Shown here one piece after another: positions 29,907 to 40,799 of a stretch of DNA of 64,000 nucleotides (positions within the stretch are counted from its first letter, which is position 1; every line of letters starts with the position of its first letter). The DNA comes from Lachnospiraceae bacterium (GTDB taxonomy: Bacteria; Bacillota; Clostridia; Lachnospirales; Lachnospiraceae). The DNA lies in assembly GCA_024694625.1 (NCBI GenBank), contig JAILJP010000022.1, forward strand, positions 1 through 64,000. The letters run 5' to 3'. Below the pieces are notes generated by a model that ran no database searches, had not been told where the DNA came from, and saw only the letters and a list, made by a program, of their open reading frames with translations. Made by a program: the position numbers and the translations under genes.

Positions 29907-31166
29907 TTAGTCGGCGTAGAAATCCTTGAACTCAGTGTAGCCCTGCGCTTCCAACTGTTCCTTTTGGAACTTCTTGTTTTTGTTCATCTTTACCACTAAA
30001 ACCTGACGTCCTTCATTACGGGCAACAGCTGCTTCTTTCATAATATTTGCCAATCCCTCTGCAGGCATCTTTTTGTCTACAAGATAGGCAATCTTATTAT
30101 CACTTCCGGGAACTTTGAAATCCTGTTCCAGTAAAAGTAAGATAATACGTTCAAATCCAATGGAAAAACCACAGGCAGGAACGTTTTGACCGGTAAACTT
30201 TCCAATCATTTCATCGTAACGTCCGCCTCCACCGCAGCTTCCTCCAAATTCAGGAATGGCGATTTCAAAAATGGTTCCTGTATAATAACTCATTCCACGA
30301 ACCAAGGTGGGGTCAAATACCAATTTAAAGTCTGCTGCTTTGTTGGCATTAACTGCTGCTGCAATTTCCTTTAAGGAAGTTGCCACAGCCTCATCCAACT
30401 TATCTCCCAACTTTTCCAACAACGTGGTCACTGCTGTTTCCACGTCTCTTTGTCCATCCAAAAGAGAAAAAAGTTCCAAATATTTGTCTACCACATCAGC
30501 CAAATACTCATGAGAAATCAAATCCTCACGAACTCCGTCCAATCCGATTTTATCCATCTTATCCAAAGAAATAAACACATCATCGTAAGAATCTTCCGAA
30601 AAGCCGGCATAGGAAGCCATAGCCTTTAAGATTCTTCTTTCGTTGATACGAATTTCAAAATTGGAAAATCCAAGTTTTCCGAGACAGGTGGTAGTCGCCG
30701 TAATCAATTCAATTTCTGCAATGTTTCCAGCCTCTCCTAAAATATCGATATCACACTGGGTAAACTGACGATATCTTCCTCGCTGAGGTCTGTCTGCGCG
30801 CCATACGCTACCAATCTGAAGCGCTTTAAAAGGAGAAGGCAAATCATTGGCATGGTTTGCATAGAAACGTGAAAGAGGTAAGGTCAAATCATAACGCATA
30901 CCGTAATCCACCACATCCATTTCTTCTTTGGCTTCTTCCAGTTTTAATTTTTCGCCTCTTTTTAAAACTTTAAAAATCAGCTTTTCATTTTCACCACCCT
31001 GCTTTGAAGAAAGGTTTTGAATATCTTCCATGCATGGGGTCTCTATAGGTGTAAAACCAAAACTACGATAAGTCTCTTTGATTACACCGGTAACATAGTC
31101 TCGGATTTCCATTTCCCGAGGCATAATATCTTTCATTCCATTGACCGGTTTTTTCTTTAAGGCCAT
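29907..31166 (-). CDS. hisS: Histidyl-tRNA synthetase
   Basis: VNGMKDIMPREM, RPQRGRYRQFTQCDIDI, GGGGRYDEMIGKF. Confidence 0.95.
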   Translation of the reverse strand: MALKKKPVNGMKDIMPREMEIRDYVTGVIKETYRSFGFTPIETPCMEDIQNLSSKQGGENEKLIFKVLKRGEKLKLEEAKEEMDVVDYGMRYDLTLPLSRFYANHANDLPSPFKALQIGSVWRADRPQRGRYRQFTQCDIDILGEAGNIAEIELITATTTCLGKLGFSNFEIRINERRILKAMASYAGFSEDSYDDVFISLDKMDKIGLDGVREDLISHEYLADVVDKYLELFSLLDGQRDVETAVTTLLEKLGDKLDEAVATSLKEIAAAVNANKAADFKLVFDPTLVRGMSYYTGTIFEIAIPEFGGSCGGGGRYDEMIGKFTGQNVPACGFSIGFERIILLLLEQDFKVPGSDNKIAYLVDKKMPAEGLANIMKEAAVARNEGRQVLVVKMNKNKKFQKEQLEAQGYTEFKDFYAD

Positions 31167-31209
31167 ATGTCCTCCTAAAACTTCTTATTAAAAATTCACA
31201 ACAAGAAGT

Positions 31210-31238
31210 ATTATAGTTTGTTTTTGCCCTAACTTCAA
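31210..31238 (-). promoter_or_regulatory. Sigma-A-type promoter of hisS-aspS
   Basis: Minus strand TTGAAG-17-TATAAT, about 45 bp upstream of the hisS start. Confidence 0.75.
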
Positions 31239-31272
31239 TATAAGAAAAGGAAAAAAATCACTGCAAAAACCC

Positions 31273-32454
31273 TTAGTATTTGTACAAAAACTTTGTGAAA
31301 AAGGCTCCGATTCTATAGATGGGATGTTCAAATCTCTTTTTCACATTCTTCAACTCCTGACGAATGGGTAAATGCTGTGGACATACTTTCTCACATTTTC
31401 CGCATTCCACACAAAGGGATGCCCCGGATTTCTTTTGACGAAGTACGGTAGCCATAAAGTATTCCCGAAAGGCATTGATGTAATTATCGGTATAACTTGC
31501 ATTGTAGGAAGCAAAACAGTTTGGAATATCCACGCCCTTTGGACAGGGTTGGCAATAACCGCAGCCGGTACATCCCACCTTTACCTTTGCATTGATTTCT
31601 GCCAATACTCTATCATACAGTGCCAGCTCTTCTTTTGACAAATGGTCCACCGTAGCCTCTGAAGCAATACGGGTATTTTCCTCCACCTGGGAAATGGCGT
31701 TCATACCGGACAACACCACATTTACCTCCTTGTGATTCCAAATCCATCTAAGGCCCCAGTCCGCAGCGGAACGTTTCACCGGCATTTTTTCAAACTCTTT
31801 GTAGGCTCCCTCAGGAAGTCCGTTTACCAGTCTTCCTCCTCGAAGGGGTTCCATAATAATGACGGGAATTCCCTTTTCGTTGGCATACTGCAACCCTTCA
31901 ATACCAGCCTGGGCATGCTCATCCATATAGTTAAACTGAATCTGACAAAAATCCCAATCATAGGCGTCGATCAATTCTTTAAACGCCTTTGTTCCTCCAT
32001 GGAAGGAAAAACCGATATTTTGGATTTGTCCCAAAGCTTTCTTTTCCTTAATCCAATCCAAGGCTCCCAATTCACAAAGTCGATTCCAACTGTTTACGTC
32101 ATTGAGCATATGCATCAAATAATAATCCACATAATCCATTTGAAGGCGCTCCAACTCTTCGGAGAAATACTTTTCAAACTCCTCAGGCTTTGTCACCTTA
32201 TACTGAGGAAGTTTTGTAGCTACATTGATTTGATTCCGGCAATTATATTCTTTTACAAACTTACCTAAACAAACCTCGCTACCGCTGTAAACATAAGCGG
32301 TATCAAAATAATTCACCCCTAAATCCAAGGCTCGCTTCATCTCTTCATTTGCTTTCTTTTGATCGATTGTTCCTCCGTTTTTGGTAAAACGCATACAACC
32401 ATATCCCAACACAGAAAGCTTTGTTTTGTTTTTCTGGTTTACTCGATACTGCAT
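31273..32454 (-). CDS. Aldo/keto reductase with C-terminal 4Fe-4S domain
   Basis: AKR motifs (LGYGCMRFTKNGG, NYFDTAYVY) and CxxCxxCxxxCP clusters. Start set to MQYRV after GGGAGGATC. Confidence 0.9.
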   Translation of the reverse strand: MQYRVNQKNKTKLSVLGYGCMRFTKNGGTIDQKKANEEMKRALDLGVNYFDTAYVYSGSEVCLGKFVKEYNCRNQINVATKLPQYKVTKPEEFEKYFSEELERLQMDYVDYYLMHMLNDVNSWNRLCELGALDWIKEKKALGQIQNIGFSFHGGTKAFKELIDAYDWDFCQIQFNYMDEHAQAGIEGLQYANEKGIPVIIMEPLRGGRLVNGLPEGAYKEFEKMPVKRSAADWGLRWIWNHKEVNVVLSGMNAISQVEENTRIASEATVDHLSKEELALYDRVLAEINAKVKVGCTGCGYCQPCPKGVDIPNCFASYNASYTDNYINAFREYFMATVLRQKKSGASLCVECGKCEKVCPQHLPIRQELKNVKKRFEHPIYRIGAFFTKFLYKY

Positions 32455-32569
32455 AAGATCCTCCCTGTATATCCACACAAAATACAATTTTCATTTTTCG
32501 TCTCTTGCATAAATATACCACAAAGGATAGGATAATGATGACAAAATCTATTATGATGAGGGTTGTATT

Positions 32570-33670
32570 TTGATAAAGAGGAAAAACATACCAACAAGGC
32601 TGTTAAAACCTGGCATGATTATCGATCAAACCATTGTTGATCGCATAGGCCGAAACCTGGTGGTAAAAGGGGCTGAACTAGACGAGTACATCATTGACTC
32701 CATGTTGAAAATGGGGATTATGAGTGCCTATATTTTTGATGGATACTTACCGGATCCCGATGAGTCACTCATCACTTCTCCTGAGGCTGCCCGTCAAATT
32801 GAACGTTTGACAAAAAGCGACCGTTCTAAAGTAAAACTATCCGAGGATGTAAAAAAACGTGTTGCCGAAGGAATTCAGTACATTTACAGTTCCGGTGTGG
32901 ACACTCAAGAAATATCCAAGGCCGCTACCAACATCACCGACGATTTAATGAATGCCATTTTTAGCAACAATGCCGTAGCCATTGATATCAGTGTGTTAAA
33001 AACCAGTGATGAATATACCTTTAAGCATTCTGTAGATGTGGCAACCATTGCTATGATTACCGCCAAAAGTGCCGGACTTGCCAAAGAGCAAATCTACGAA
33101 ATCGGATTAGCCGGACTGTTGCATGACGTTGGCAAAACCAAAGTACCGGACAGTATTTTAAACAAACCTGGTCGTTTGGAAGATGATGAATTTGAGATAA
33201 TGAAAAAACATTCCCTTTTCGGCTATCGAATGATTGAGAACAACCCGGATTTAAGTTCTGCAGTAAAACTGGCGGTGCTCCAGCATCACGAAAAAATTGA
33301 CGGTTCCGGATATCCCATGGCAGTGAAAGGTGATCAGATTTCAAGCTATGCGAAGATTCTGTCCATCTCCGATATTTACGATGCTTTGGTAACGGACCGC
33401 CCTTACAAATCCGCCTTTAGCCAAAGAGATGCCATTGAAATGATTATGTCTATGACCGGCGAGTTGGATATCAAAATAATGGAAACTTTTTTGGAAAGTA
33501 TGATTCTTTACCCAGTAGGCTCCATCGTGGAACTTTCCAACGGCGAAAAAGCAAAGGTGGTATCTAATACGCCGAAGTATATTTTGCGTCCCACCGTGGT
33601 AGGACTGCAAAGCGGAATTGCCTATGATTTAGCCAATGATATGAGTTACGCAAATATCATTATTCTTTAA
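32570..33670 (+). CDS. HD-GYP domain protein (putative c-di-GMP phosphodiesterase)
   Basis: HDVGKTKVPDSILNKP, HHEKIDGSGYP; TTG start codon. Confidence 0.92.
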   Translation: MIKRKNIPTRLLKPGMIIDQTIVDRIGRNLVVKGAELDEYIIDSMLKMGIMSAYIFDGYLPDPDESLITSPEAARQIERLTKSDRSKVKLSEDVKKRVAEGIQYIYSSGVDTQEISKAATNITDDLMNAIFSNNAVAIDISVLKTSDEYTFKHSVDVATIAMITAKSAGLAKEQIYEIGLAGLLHDVGKTKVPDSILNKPGRLEDDEFEIMKKHSLFGYRMIENNPDLSSAVKLAVLQHHEKIDGSGYPMAVKGDQISSYAKILSISDIYDALVTDRPYKSAFSQRDAIEMIMSMTGELDIKIMETFLESMILYPVGSIVELSNGEKAKVVSNTPKYILRPTVVGLQSGIAYDLANDMSYANIIIL

Positions 33671-33674
33671 GCAA

Positions 33675-33719
33675 AAAACTCTTCTCTCCCGTATCTTAAG
33701 TACGAAAGAGAAGAGTTTT
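33675..33719. terminator. Bidirectional terminator between convergent genes
   Basis: AAAACTCTTCTCT/AGAGAAGAGTTTT stem. Confidence 0.85.
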
Positions 33720-33733
33720 CTTTGTAATGAAAC

Positions 33734-34657
33734 TTAACCCTGTAGGGCTTTAATAATATTTGGAAGCTCTGCATCCACCTTGTCGTTTTCCAACTGACAG
33801 GTTCCTGCATTGGCGTGTCCGCCACCTCCGTAAGATAAACAAAGTTCTCCGATGTTTACCTTTGAGTTTTTGTTAATAATGGATTTTCCAATCATAACTG
33901 CAGTGTTTTGCTTTTGGAATCCCCATGCTACATGGACAGACATCTCAACTTCGGGATGCATGGCATATACCATAAAACGATTTCCGGTGTAGATGGTCTC
34001 TTCATGTCTTAAATCAATGACTGCCACCTTTCCTTCAATCTTTGTAATGCGATTTAACTGCTCTTTGAACTTCTCCTGCTGTTCAAAGTACAAATCCACA
34101 CGCTCTTTGACATCCGGAAGAGCAAGCACATCATCAATAGGGTGGATTACACAGTAATCGATTAATTCCATCATCAAATCATAATTGGAAATACGGAAAT
34201 CATGGAATCTTCCCAAACCGGTACGGGCATCCATAATAAAGTTCATCAATACCCATCCTGTAGGAATTAAAATCTCTTCTTCAGTAAAATCAGCACTGTC
34301 GCCCTTATCTACCGCTGTCATGATTTCTTCTGAAATACGTTTAAATGTCTTGGCACCGCCGTAGTAATTGTAAACCACTCTGGCTGCGGACTTTGCTTCT
34401 CCCTCGATAATGAATTTATCCTTAGCTACTTCTGGATCCACACGACTCAATTCTGATTCATGATGATCAAAAGCAATTTTTACTCTAGGATCAAACGGAA
34501 GATTCGTGGTGATATCGTCACCGGTAAGTTCTACCTTTCCGTCCTGAATATCTTTGGGATGTACGAACTTAATCTCATCAATCAAATCCATTTCTTTTAA
34601 AAGCATGGCGCAAACCAAGCCATCAAAATCACTTCTTGTTACCAGTCTTCTACTCAT
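33734..34657 (-). CDS. DHH-family phosphoesterase
   Basis: RSDFDGLVCA, AFDHHESE, DHHA1 motif GGGGHANAG. Start set to MSRRL. Confidence 0.88.
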   Translation of the reverse strand: MSRRLVTRSDFDGLVCAMLLKEMDLIDEIKFVHPKDIQDGKVELTGDDITTNLPFDPRVKIAFDHHESELSRVDPEVAKDKFIIEGEAKSAARVVYNYYGGAKTFKRISEEIMTAVDKGDSADFTEEEILIPTGWVLMNFIMDARTGLGRFHDFRISNYDLMMELIDYCVIHPIDDVLALPDVKERVDLYFEQQEKFKEQLNRITKIEGKVAVIDLRHEETIYTGNRFMVYAMHPEVEMSVHVAWGFQKQNTAVMIGKSIINKNSKVNIGELCLSYGGGGHANAGTCQLENDKVDAELPNIIKALQG

Positions 34658-34723
34658 ATTCTCCCCTCCTCGCAAATTCTATGTGAAAATTATACACCTC
34701 TCAACTTTTAGCGGCAACAATTC

Positions 34724-36199
34724 TTACTTTTCATTTCCTTTTTTCAGCTCTTCCAAATTCTCTGTAATATCATCCATTAAAACAGAGAACTGGTCTACTA
34801 AGGAAACGTTTTTCTCACTTAAAGCCGTAATCTCTGTGGTGGAAGCTGACATTTCTTCACCTGTAGCAGAAATTGTACTTACGCTATCCACAATAACATT
34901 GTTGGAAGCTTTAATCTTCACCATAAGCTCTGCCATTTCCGTAATTTCTGAATGAAGGTTCTTCATTTCTTCTTCCACGATTTGGAATTTCTCCTCTGCG
35001 TTTTCTGCATATTCTTTTTCTGCATTGGAGATATTAACGTTGTCTTCTACTTTGCCTACAACATCATCTGCATCTTCTGCCAACTCATCCAAAATGGAAG
35101 TGATGTTTTCTGTAGCACTCTTAGTCTGTTCAGCCAGCTGACGAATCTCATCTGCAACAACGGCAAATCCACGTCCGGCCTCTCCTGCTCTGGCTGCTTC
35201 GATTGATGCATTTAATGCCAAAAGATTGGTCTGAGCAGAAATATTTAAAATCATATTTGTAATTTCCCGAACTTCTACGGATTTTACCTGAAGGTTTGCT
35301 GCTGATTCTTTCATCAGTGCTCCGGAATTTAATGCTTCCTCAACCTGTTTTGCCAACTCTGTCATAGCGGCAGAACCTTCTGCAACTGCCTTTAACACAT
35401 CATCGGAAGTATTTATGATGACGTCTGTTTTTTGAGAACTGTCATCAATCATTCCCTGAATAGCCTGGGTTTCTGATGTCTGCTCAATGATAGCATCTGT
35501 ATTGTTGGTAATTCCTTCGGAAACCCCTTCCAATGACTCGTGGGTTCTAACTGCAGATTCGTGAATCTCTCCCAAAATAGAAGAAGCTTCTTCCACATCC
35601 TGTGTAACCTTTCCAGCCACATTCATGATACGTTTGGATACCTCGGCATTAGCCGCTGTTTCATTTTCAATTTCCTCCACGGAAGCTTCGAAGAAGTCGG
35701 TAACAATACGAACTCCAGGGATGGTACAAAGGCAAATAATAATACATACGATTGCCTGAACCATAACATATTCCAATGCATCAAAAGGGTTTGCTGCCGT
35801 TACCAACATTTCAACGATTTTTATAATATTGGTTGCCAAGAATAAAAGGGACATCACCTTTACAAATTTTCGGTCCAAAGATACAACCAATGCAATCAAA
35901 AAAGGAATGTAATAAGGATATGTGGTGTTGGAAGTGGTGGTTAACAACGCCACTAAATAGGATATAAAAACGATTTGTGAAATAAACTTATAACACTTTT
36001 CACTTCTTCTGTCCTTTGCATACATTATAATTGCCAAAATCATACAGATAGCCAAGACAATCATAGGTATAATCGACAACATAGGGTTCATGCCGGATAG
36101 CTTTAATTGGGATAATAATCCCAAAAGCATAAACGCTCCCGTTGTAAGTGCACCCAATATCATAAGCTTATTGGTTCGTTCGATTAATCTTTCTCTCAT
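34724..36199 (-). CDS. Methyl-accepting chemotaxis protein with multi-TM N-terminus
   Basis: About six TM segments, then [39 protein letters not shown]. Confidence 0.92.
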   Translation of the reverse strand: MRERLIERTNKLMILGALTTGAFMLLGLLSQLKLSGMNPMLSIIPMIVLAICMILAIIMYAKDRRSEKCYKFISQIVFISYLVALLTTTSNTTYPYYIPFLIALVVSLDRKFVKVMSLLFLATNIIKIVEMLVTAANPFDALEYVMVQAIVCIIICLCTIPGVRIVTDFFEASVEEIENETAANAEVSKRIMNVAGKVTQDVEEASSILGEIHESAVRTHESLEGVSEGITNNTDAIIEQTSETQAIQGMIDDSSQKTDVIINTSDDVLKAVAEGSAAMTELAKQVEEALNSGALMKESAANLQVKSVEVREITNMILNISAQTNLLALNASIEAARAGEAGRGFAVVADEIRQLAEQTKSATENITSILDELAEDADDVVGKVEDNVNISNAEKEYAENAEEKFQIVEEEMKNLHSEITEMAELMVKIKASNNVIVDSVSTISATGEEMSASTTEITALSEKNVSLVDQFSVLMDDITENLEELKKGNEK

Positions 36200-36283
36200 T
36201 TCTTTCTTCCCCCTACATATTGTAGTAATAATAAAAACTAACTACATTTTATCATAGACATAGAAAAATAAATATATAGATTT

Positions 36284-37753
36284 TTACAAATATAATTGTC
36301 TCTTCCGTTCAATCATTTCATCGATTCTTTGGATGTAAAGATCAACATCCTTCACGTTTTCACAACGTTCTACTTTTATTTTTAAATCCGTTGACCCTTC
36401 GGCGTTTCGTCCTACTTTTTTACATGCACTTCCTGCCCCTAAAGCCACAATATCGCAAAGTTCTTCCATAATCTCAATATTGTAAAGGCATTCCTTGCCC
36501 TCTGGTGCAAATCCGATATTTTCCAAATTGCCGGAAATCTGTTTTTGACGGTACATATAATAGGGGCTCATTCCCATTTCTTTAGCGGCCTCGTGAACCA
36601 TCTCCATAATATCTTTGGAATTTACAAAAAGCTCGTTTTCATAGTTTTCCCACTGAATGTTTAGTCTGGAGGAACGCTTAATTGCCAAAGAATGCACCGT
36701 AAGATTGTCCGGTTTCATCTTTTTCACTTCCGCTAAAGTTTTCGCTACATCTTCTTTGGATTCTCCCGGAAGTCCTACAATCAAATCCATGTTGATAAAA
36801 AAGCCCTTTTTCCCCTGTGCCTTCGCTTCATCACTGATTTGTCTCGCCAGAGAAAAGCTCTCTCGAATCTGTTCCACCGTATGGAAGCGGCCAATCAAAT
36901 CCAAGGTCTTTTGATGCATGGTTTGCGGATTTACAGAGATTCGGTCAATATTGTGATTGGCAAGTACCCGAAGTTTATCCTCTGTAATGGAATCCGGTCT
37001 TCCCGCCTCCACAGTAAACTCCCGAAGGGCGGACAAATCCAAATGTTCTTCCACTGCCAAAAGCAATCGGTCCAACTGGGACGCAGAAAGGGATGACGGG
37101 GTACCTCCTCCAATATAGATGGTATCCAACGTACGATGTTTGAAATGTTCCCCTGCAAAGGCAATTTCTTTCATCAAAGCATCCAAATAGGCGTCACTTT
37201 TCTTTTGATACAATCCCATTGGATAAGAAGAAAAAGAACAATACAAACAAATACTGGGACAAAAGGGAATCCCAATGTATAAAGCGTACTTATCTCCAAT
37301 CTCTCCCATAACGGAGAGTTCCCGTTTCGCTATATTGGTTGCTAGGGAAATCTTTTCATCGGAACAAAGATAGGTTTCTTTCATATATCTTTGCACCTCA
37401 GCTTCTGTTTCCCCTGCCATTAATTTTTTTAAAGGAATCTTCGTGGGGCGAATCCCGGTAAGGGTTCCCCAGGGAAGTGAAATCTGTACCTTCTTTGAAA
37501 GCACTTCATATATCAGACGTTTTAATCTGTTTTTTGTATCACTGCGGTCAGCTTCATCTATGGCAATGTCTCCGGAGTATTCTCCGTTACATTCCATGGA
37601 AATTTTGTCATGTTCTACCCGGATTTCCACAGATTCTTCACCCTCCGGCAATTCTTTATTTAAAAATACCTTGGGCTTTTCTCCCTGATAAAAGGCCTGC
37701 ACCAGACCGTAAGCGTCATACAAAAAACTTTCGTTATTGATTTTCAGATTCAT
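36284..37753 (-). CDS. hemZ: Oxygen-independent coproporphyrinogen dehydrogenase-like radical SAM protein (HemZ family)
   Basis: Radical SAM CPSICLYCSFSS, GGGTPSSL; HemZ-like N-terminal region (LPWGTLTGIRPTKIPLK). Confidence 0.85.
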   Translation of the reverse strand: MNLKINNESFLYDAYGLVQAFYQGEKPKVFLNKELPEGEESVEIRVEHDKISMECNGEYSGDIAIDEADRSDTKNRLKRLIYEVLSKKVQISLPWGTLTGIRPTKIPLKKLMAGETEAEVQRYMKETYLCSDEKISLATNIAKRELSVMGEIGDKYALYIGIPFCPSICLYCSFSSYPMGLYQKKSDAYLDALMKEIAFAGEHFKHRTLDTIYIGGGTPSSLSASQLDRLLLAVEEHLDLSALREFTVEAGRPDSITEDKLRVLANHNIDRISVNPQTMHQKTLDLIGRFHTVEQIRESFSLARQISDEAKAQGKKGFFINMDLIVGLPGESKEDVAKTLAEVKKMKPDNLTVHSLAIKRSSRLNIQWENYENELFVNSKDIMEMVHEAAKEMGMSPYYMYRQKQISGNLENIGFAPEGKECLYNIEIMEELCDIVALGAGSACKKVGRNAEGSTDLKIKVERCENVKDVDLYIQRIDEMIERKRQLYL

Positions 37754-37770
37754 GATTTTTATCCTTTTCA

Positions 37771-38418
37771 TTAAGATAAGAAAGGATTATAGTGCAATTC
37801 ATCCTCCACAGTGGTTACGCTGTCATGTCCCGGATAACAAATGGTGTCCTTTGGCAGAGTAAGTATTTTTTCTTTCACTGCACGCACCAACATAGACATG
37901 GAGCCTCCGGGAAAATCCGTTCTTCCAATGGAAGAACAAAACAAAGAATCTCCCGTAAAGCAGATACCCTGATTGGGTACATAGAAGCAACAACCTCCCG
38001 GTGTGTGTCCGGGGGTAAACAATACGCGAATATCAAATCCGGCCAAGGACAATTCTTCTTCATCCTTTACGAAAACATCGGCATGATAGATTTCTCCGTG
38101 AAATCCCATGGAAGAAGAAAGATTTAAACCGGGAGTCTCCAAGGTTTCCTTTTCTGCTTCAAAAGCATAGCATAACACGTCTCTTCCCTCTTTTTTGCAA
38201 AGGTCCTGTAATTCTTTTATACCTCCTGCATGATCAAAATGACCATGGGTCAAAAGTATGGCTTCAAGAGAAAGGCCTTTGTCCTTTATTTTTTGATACA
38301 AGGGCTCTGCTGCCGCTCCGGGATCAATTACTACTGCCTTTTTTTCATCTTCATTTATTAAGAAATAGCAGTTCGTGGCAACAGGTCCCACCACATATTG
38401 TTCTACATTAAACTTCAT
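37771..38418 (-). CDS. MBL-fold metallohydrolase (glyoxalase II-like)
   Basis: LTHGHFDHAGG, FTPGHTPGG, FTGDSLF, YPGHD. Confidence 0.9.
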   Translation of the reverse strand: MKFNVEQYVVGPVATNCYFLINEDEKKAVVIDPGAAAEPLYQKIKDKGLSLEAILLTHGHFDHAGGIKELQDLCKKEGRDVLCYAFEAEKETLETPGLNLSSSMGFHGEIYHADVFVKDEEELSLAGFDIRVLFTPGHTPGGCCFYVPNQGICFTGDSLFCSSIGRTDFPGGSMSMLVRAVKEKILTLPKDTICYPGHDSVTTVEDELHYNPFLS

Positions 38419-38421
38419 ATA

Positions 38422-40737
38422 CTAACCTGTGGTTCTTTCAATATCTATAATACTTTCAATCGCTTTCAAACGATTTACCAATTCTCTCAATTCTTCTTTG
38501 GAACGTACTCCAAAGGATACATCTATGGTAGCCACTCCCTGCTTGTTTGTTCTGGAGTGAATGCTATTAATATCGATGTTTCGCTCTGTAAATACTTTTG
38601 AAATATCCACCAAAAGACCGGTACGGTTATTGCCGTAAATATGGATATCTGCCAGATATAACTCGCCCTTGTGCTGTTCCAAGAATTCCGGTTGCCATTC
38701 CGCTTCAATTAAGCGGGGTTTTTCTATTTCCGGAAGATTAATAATGTTGATACAATCAGTACGATGAACGGATATCCCTCGTCCTCTGGTAACAAATCCA
38801 ACGATTTCGTCCCCCGGTACCGGAGAACAACACTTGGAAAAACGAACGGATACATCATAGAGGCCTTTCACCACAATTCCGTTTTTGGACTTGGGATTCT
38901 TTTGGCCTTTTTCCACATCGTATGGAGTGTCCTGATGCTCTGCCAAGACTTCCTCATCGGTCTTATCCACCGGATGGTCCAAAAGAAAGGCATCAAACAT
39001 CTTGTTTACCACAGCACCTTCTTTGATACTGCCCTGTCCGATGGCGGAAAGAACGGAGTCCCAATCGTGGAATCCATATCTTCGCATTACCCGTTCCTGA
39101 TATTTCGGTTGGTTAATATCAGCCACATTAATATTCTTGGATTTTGCGGAATCCAAAAACAGTTCCTTTCCTTTGGCAATGTTTTCTTCTTTTGAAACAC
39201 TGCGGAACCATTGATTAATCTTATTTTTCGCCTGGGTGGATTTTACAATTTTAATCCAGTCCCGGCTGGGTCCTCTGGAATTTTGAGAGGTAATAATCTC
39301 GATTCGATCCCCGTTTTGGATAATATAGTCAATGGGAACTAATCTGCCGTTTACCTTTGCTCCAATCATACGGTTTCCTACCGCAGAATGAATGGAATAT
39401 GCAAAGTCAATGGGGGTAGACCCATTTGGTAAGTTCTTTACATCTCCGGAAGGAGTGAAACAAAATACCGTATCTGAGAACAAATTCAAATCACTCTTTA
39501 AGAGATTTAAGAATTCGTTGTTGTCACTCATGTCCTGCTGCCATTCCAAAATCTGACGAAGCCAGGAAAGCTTTTCCTCTTCGGAATTCACTGTGGCACC
39601 TTCGCCGGATTCCTTGTACTTCCAATGCGCCGCAATACCGTACTCAGAGGTACGATGCATTTCGTAGGTACGAATCTGGATTTCAAAAGGTGTACCGCTG
39701 GGACCAATCAAAGTGGTATGCAAGGACTGATACATATTGGGCTTTGGCATGGCAATGTAGTCTTTGAAACGTCCCGGAATAGGGGTATACATCTCATGAA
39801 TTACGCCAAGTGCCGCATAACAATCCTTTACATCCTTTACAATAATCCGAATGGCAAACAAATCATAAATCTGATCCAAGGTTTTGTTTTGATTTACCAT
39901 CTTTTTATAAATACTGAAAAAGTGTTTACTTCTTCCGTAAATCTCTGCTTCAATTTCCGCTTCGGCAATGTGATCTTTTACTTCTTCCACAAGGCCTGCC
40001 ACATACTCGTCTCTTTGGCGTTTGCGAAGGGCAATCTTTTCCACTAATTCATAATACGCCTCCGGCTCCAAATACTTCAAAGCCAAATCATCCAACTCGA
40101 TTTTTACTTTTGAAATACCAAGACGCTGTGCCAAAGGAGCATAGATTTCCATGGTCTCTCTGGCTTTTTCTTTTTGCTTTGCAGGCTTCATATATTTCAA
40201 TGTACGCATATTATGAAGTCGATCTGCAAGCTTTATAATAATAACACGTATATCTTTGGCCATGGCCAAAAACATCTTTCGTAGGTTTTCTGCCTGAATC
40301 TCTACCTTGTCCGCATCATAGGATAACTGTCCCAACTTCGTAACCCCGTCTACCAACAAGGCAACTTCCTTGGAAAACTGTTCTTCGATTTCTTCTGTAG
40401 TAAGCACCGTATCCTCGACAACGTCATGCAAGAGCCCTGCAACAATGGTTTCCTTATCCATTTCCAAATCCGCCAAAATTATGGCAACACAAAGAGGGTG
40501 AATGATATAAGGTTCACCGGATTTTCGCACCTGTCCCTCATGGGCAGAATTTGCGATACGATATGCTTTTTGAATCATGGAAATATCTGTACTGGGATGG
40601 TACTTTTGAATACGATTGATGAGTTCGTCATATAAAACTTCAGGATCCACAAAATCCTGAGTAGCCACAACTCCCCGATTTGGCCGTGACATATCCGCTT
40701 CGAGTTTTTCGAATTCTTTAGATTGAATATCAGACAT
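38422..40737 (-). CDS. relA: Bifunctional (p)ppGpp synthetase/hydrolase
   Basis: HD LLHDVVEDT, synthetase RFKDYIAMPKPNMYQSLHTT, TGS and ACT domains. Confidence 0.96.
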   Translation of the reverse strand: MSDIQSKEFEKLEADMSRPNRGVVATQDFVDPEVLYDELINRIQKYHPSTDISMIQKAYRIANSAHEGQVRKSGEPYIIHPLCVAIILADLEMDKETIVAGLLHDVVEDTVLTTEEIEEQFSKEVALLVDGVTKLGQLSYDADKVEIQAENLRKMFLAMAKDIRVIIIKLADRLHNMRTLKYMKPAKQKEKARETMEIYAPLAQRLGISKVKIELDDLALKYLEPEAYYELVEKIALRKRQRDEYVAGLVEEVKDHIAEAEIEAEIYGRSKHFFSIYKKMVNQNKTLDQIYDLFAIRIIVKDVKDCYAALGVIHEMYTPIPGRFKDYIAMPKPNMYQSLHTTLIGPSGTPFEIQIRTYEMHRTSEYGIAAHWKYKESGEGATVNSEEEKLSWLRQILEWQQDMSDNNEFLNLLKSDLNLFSDTVFCFTPSGDVKNLPNGSTPIDFAYSIHSAVGNRMIGAKVNGRLVPIDYIIQNGDRIEIITSQNSRGPSRDWIKIVKSTQAKNKINQWFRSVSKEENIAKGKELFLDSAKSKNINVADINQPKYQERVMRRYGFHDWDSVLSAIGQGSIKEGAVVNKMFDAFLLDHPVDKTDEEVLAEHQDTPYDVEKGQKNPKSKNGIVVKGLYDVSVRFSKCCSPVPGDEIVGFVTRGRGISVHRTDCINIINLPEIEKPRLIEAEWQPEFLEQHKGELYLADIHIYGNNRTGLLVDISKVFTERNIDINSIHSRTNKQGVATIDVSFGVRSKEELRELVNRLKAIESIIDIERTTG

Positions 40738-40799
40738 GTCGGCCTCCTCTCGTTTTGATTAAATATTAAACAATATATTATACGAAATCGGTTCAGATT

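Noticed and set aside
29907-31273. T-box riboswitch upstream of hisS/aspS
   Set aside because: The leader is about 45 bp from the promoter to the start codon, far too short, and no T-box sequence or antiterminator is present.
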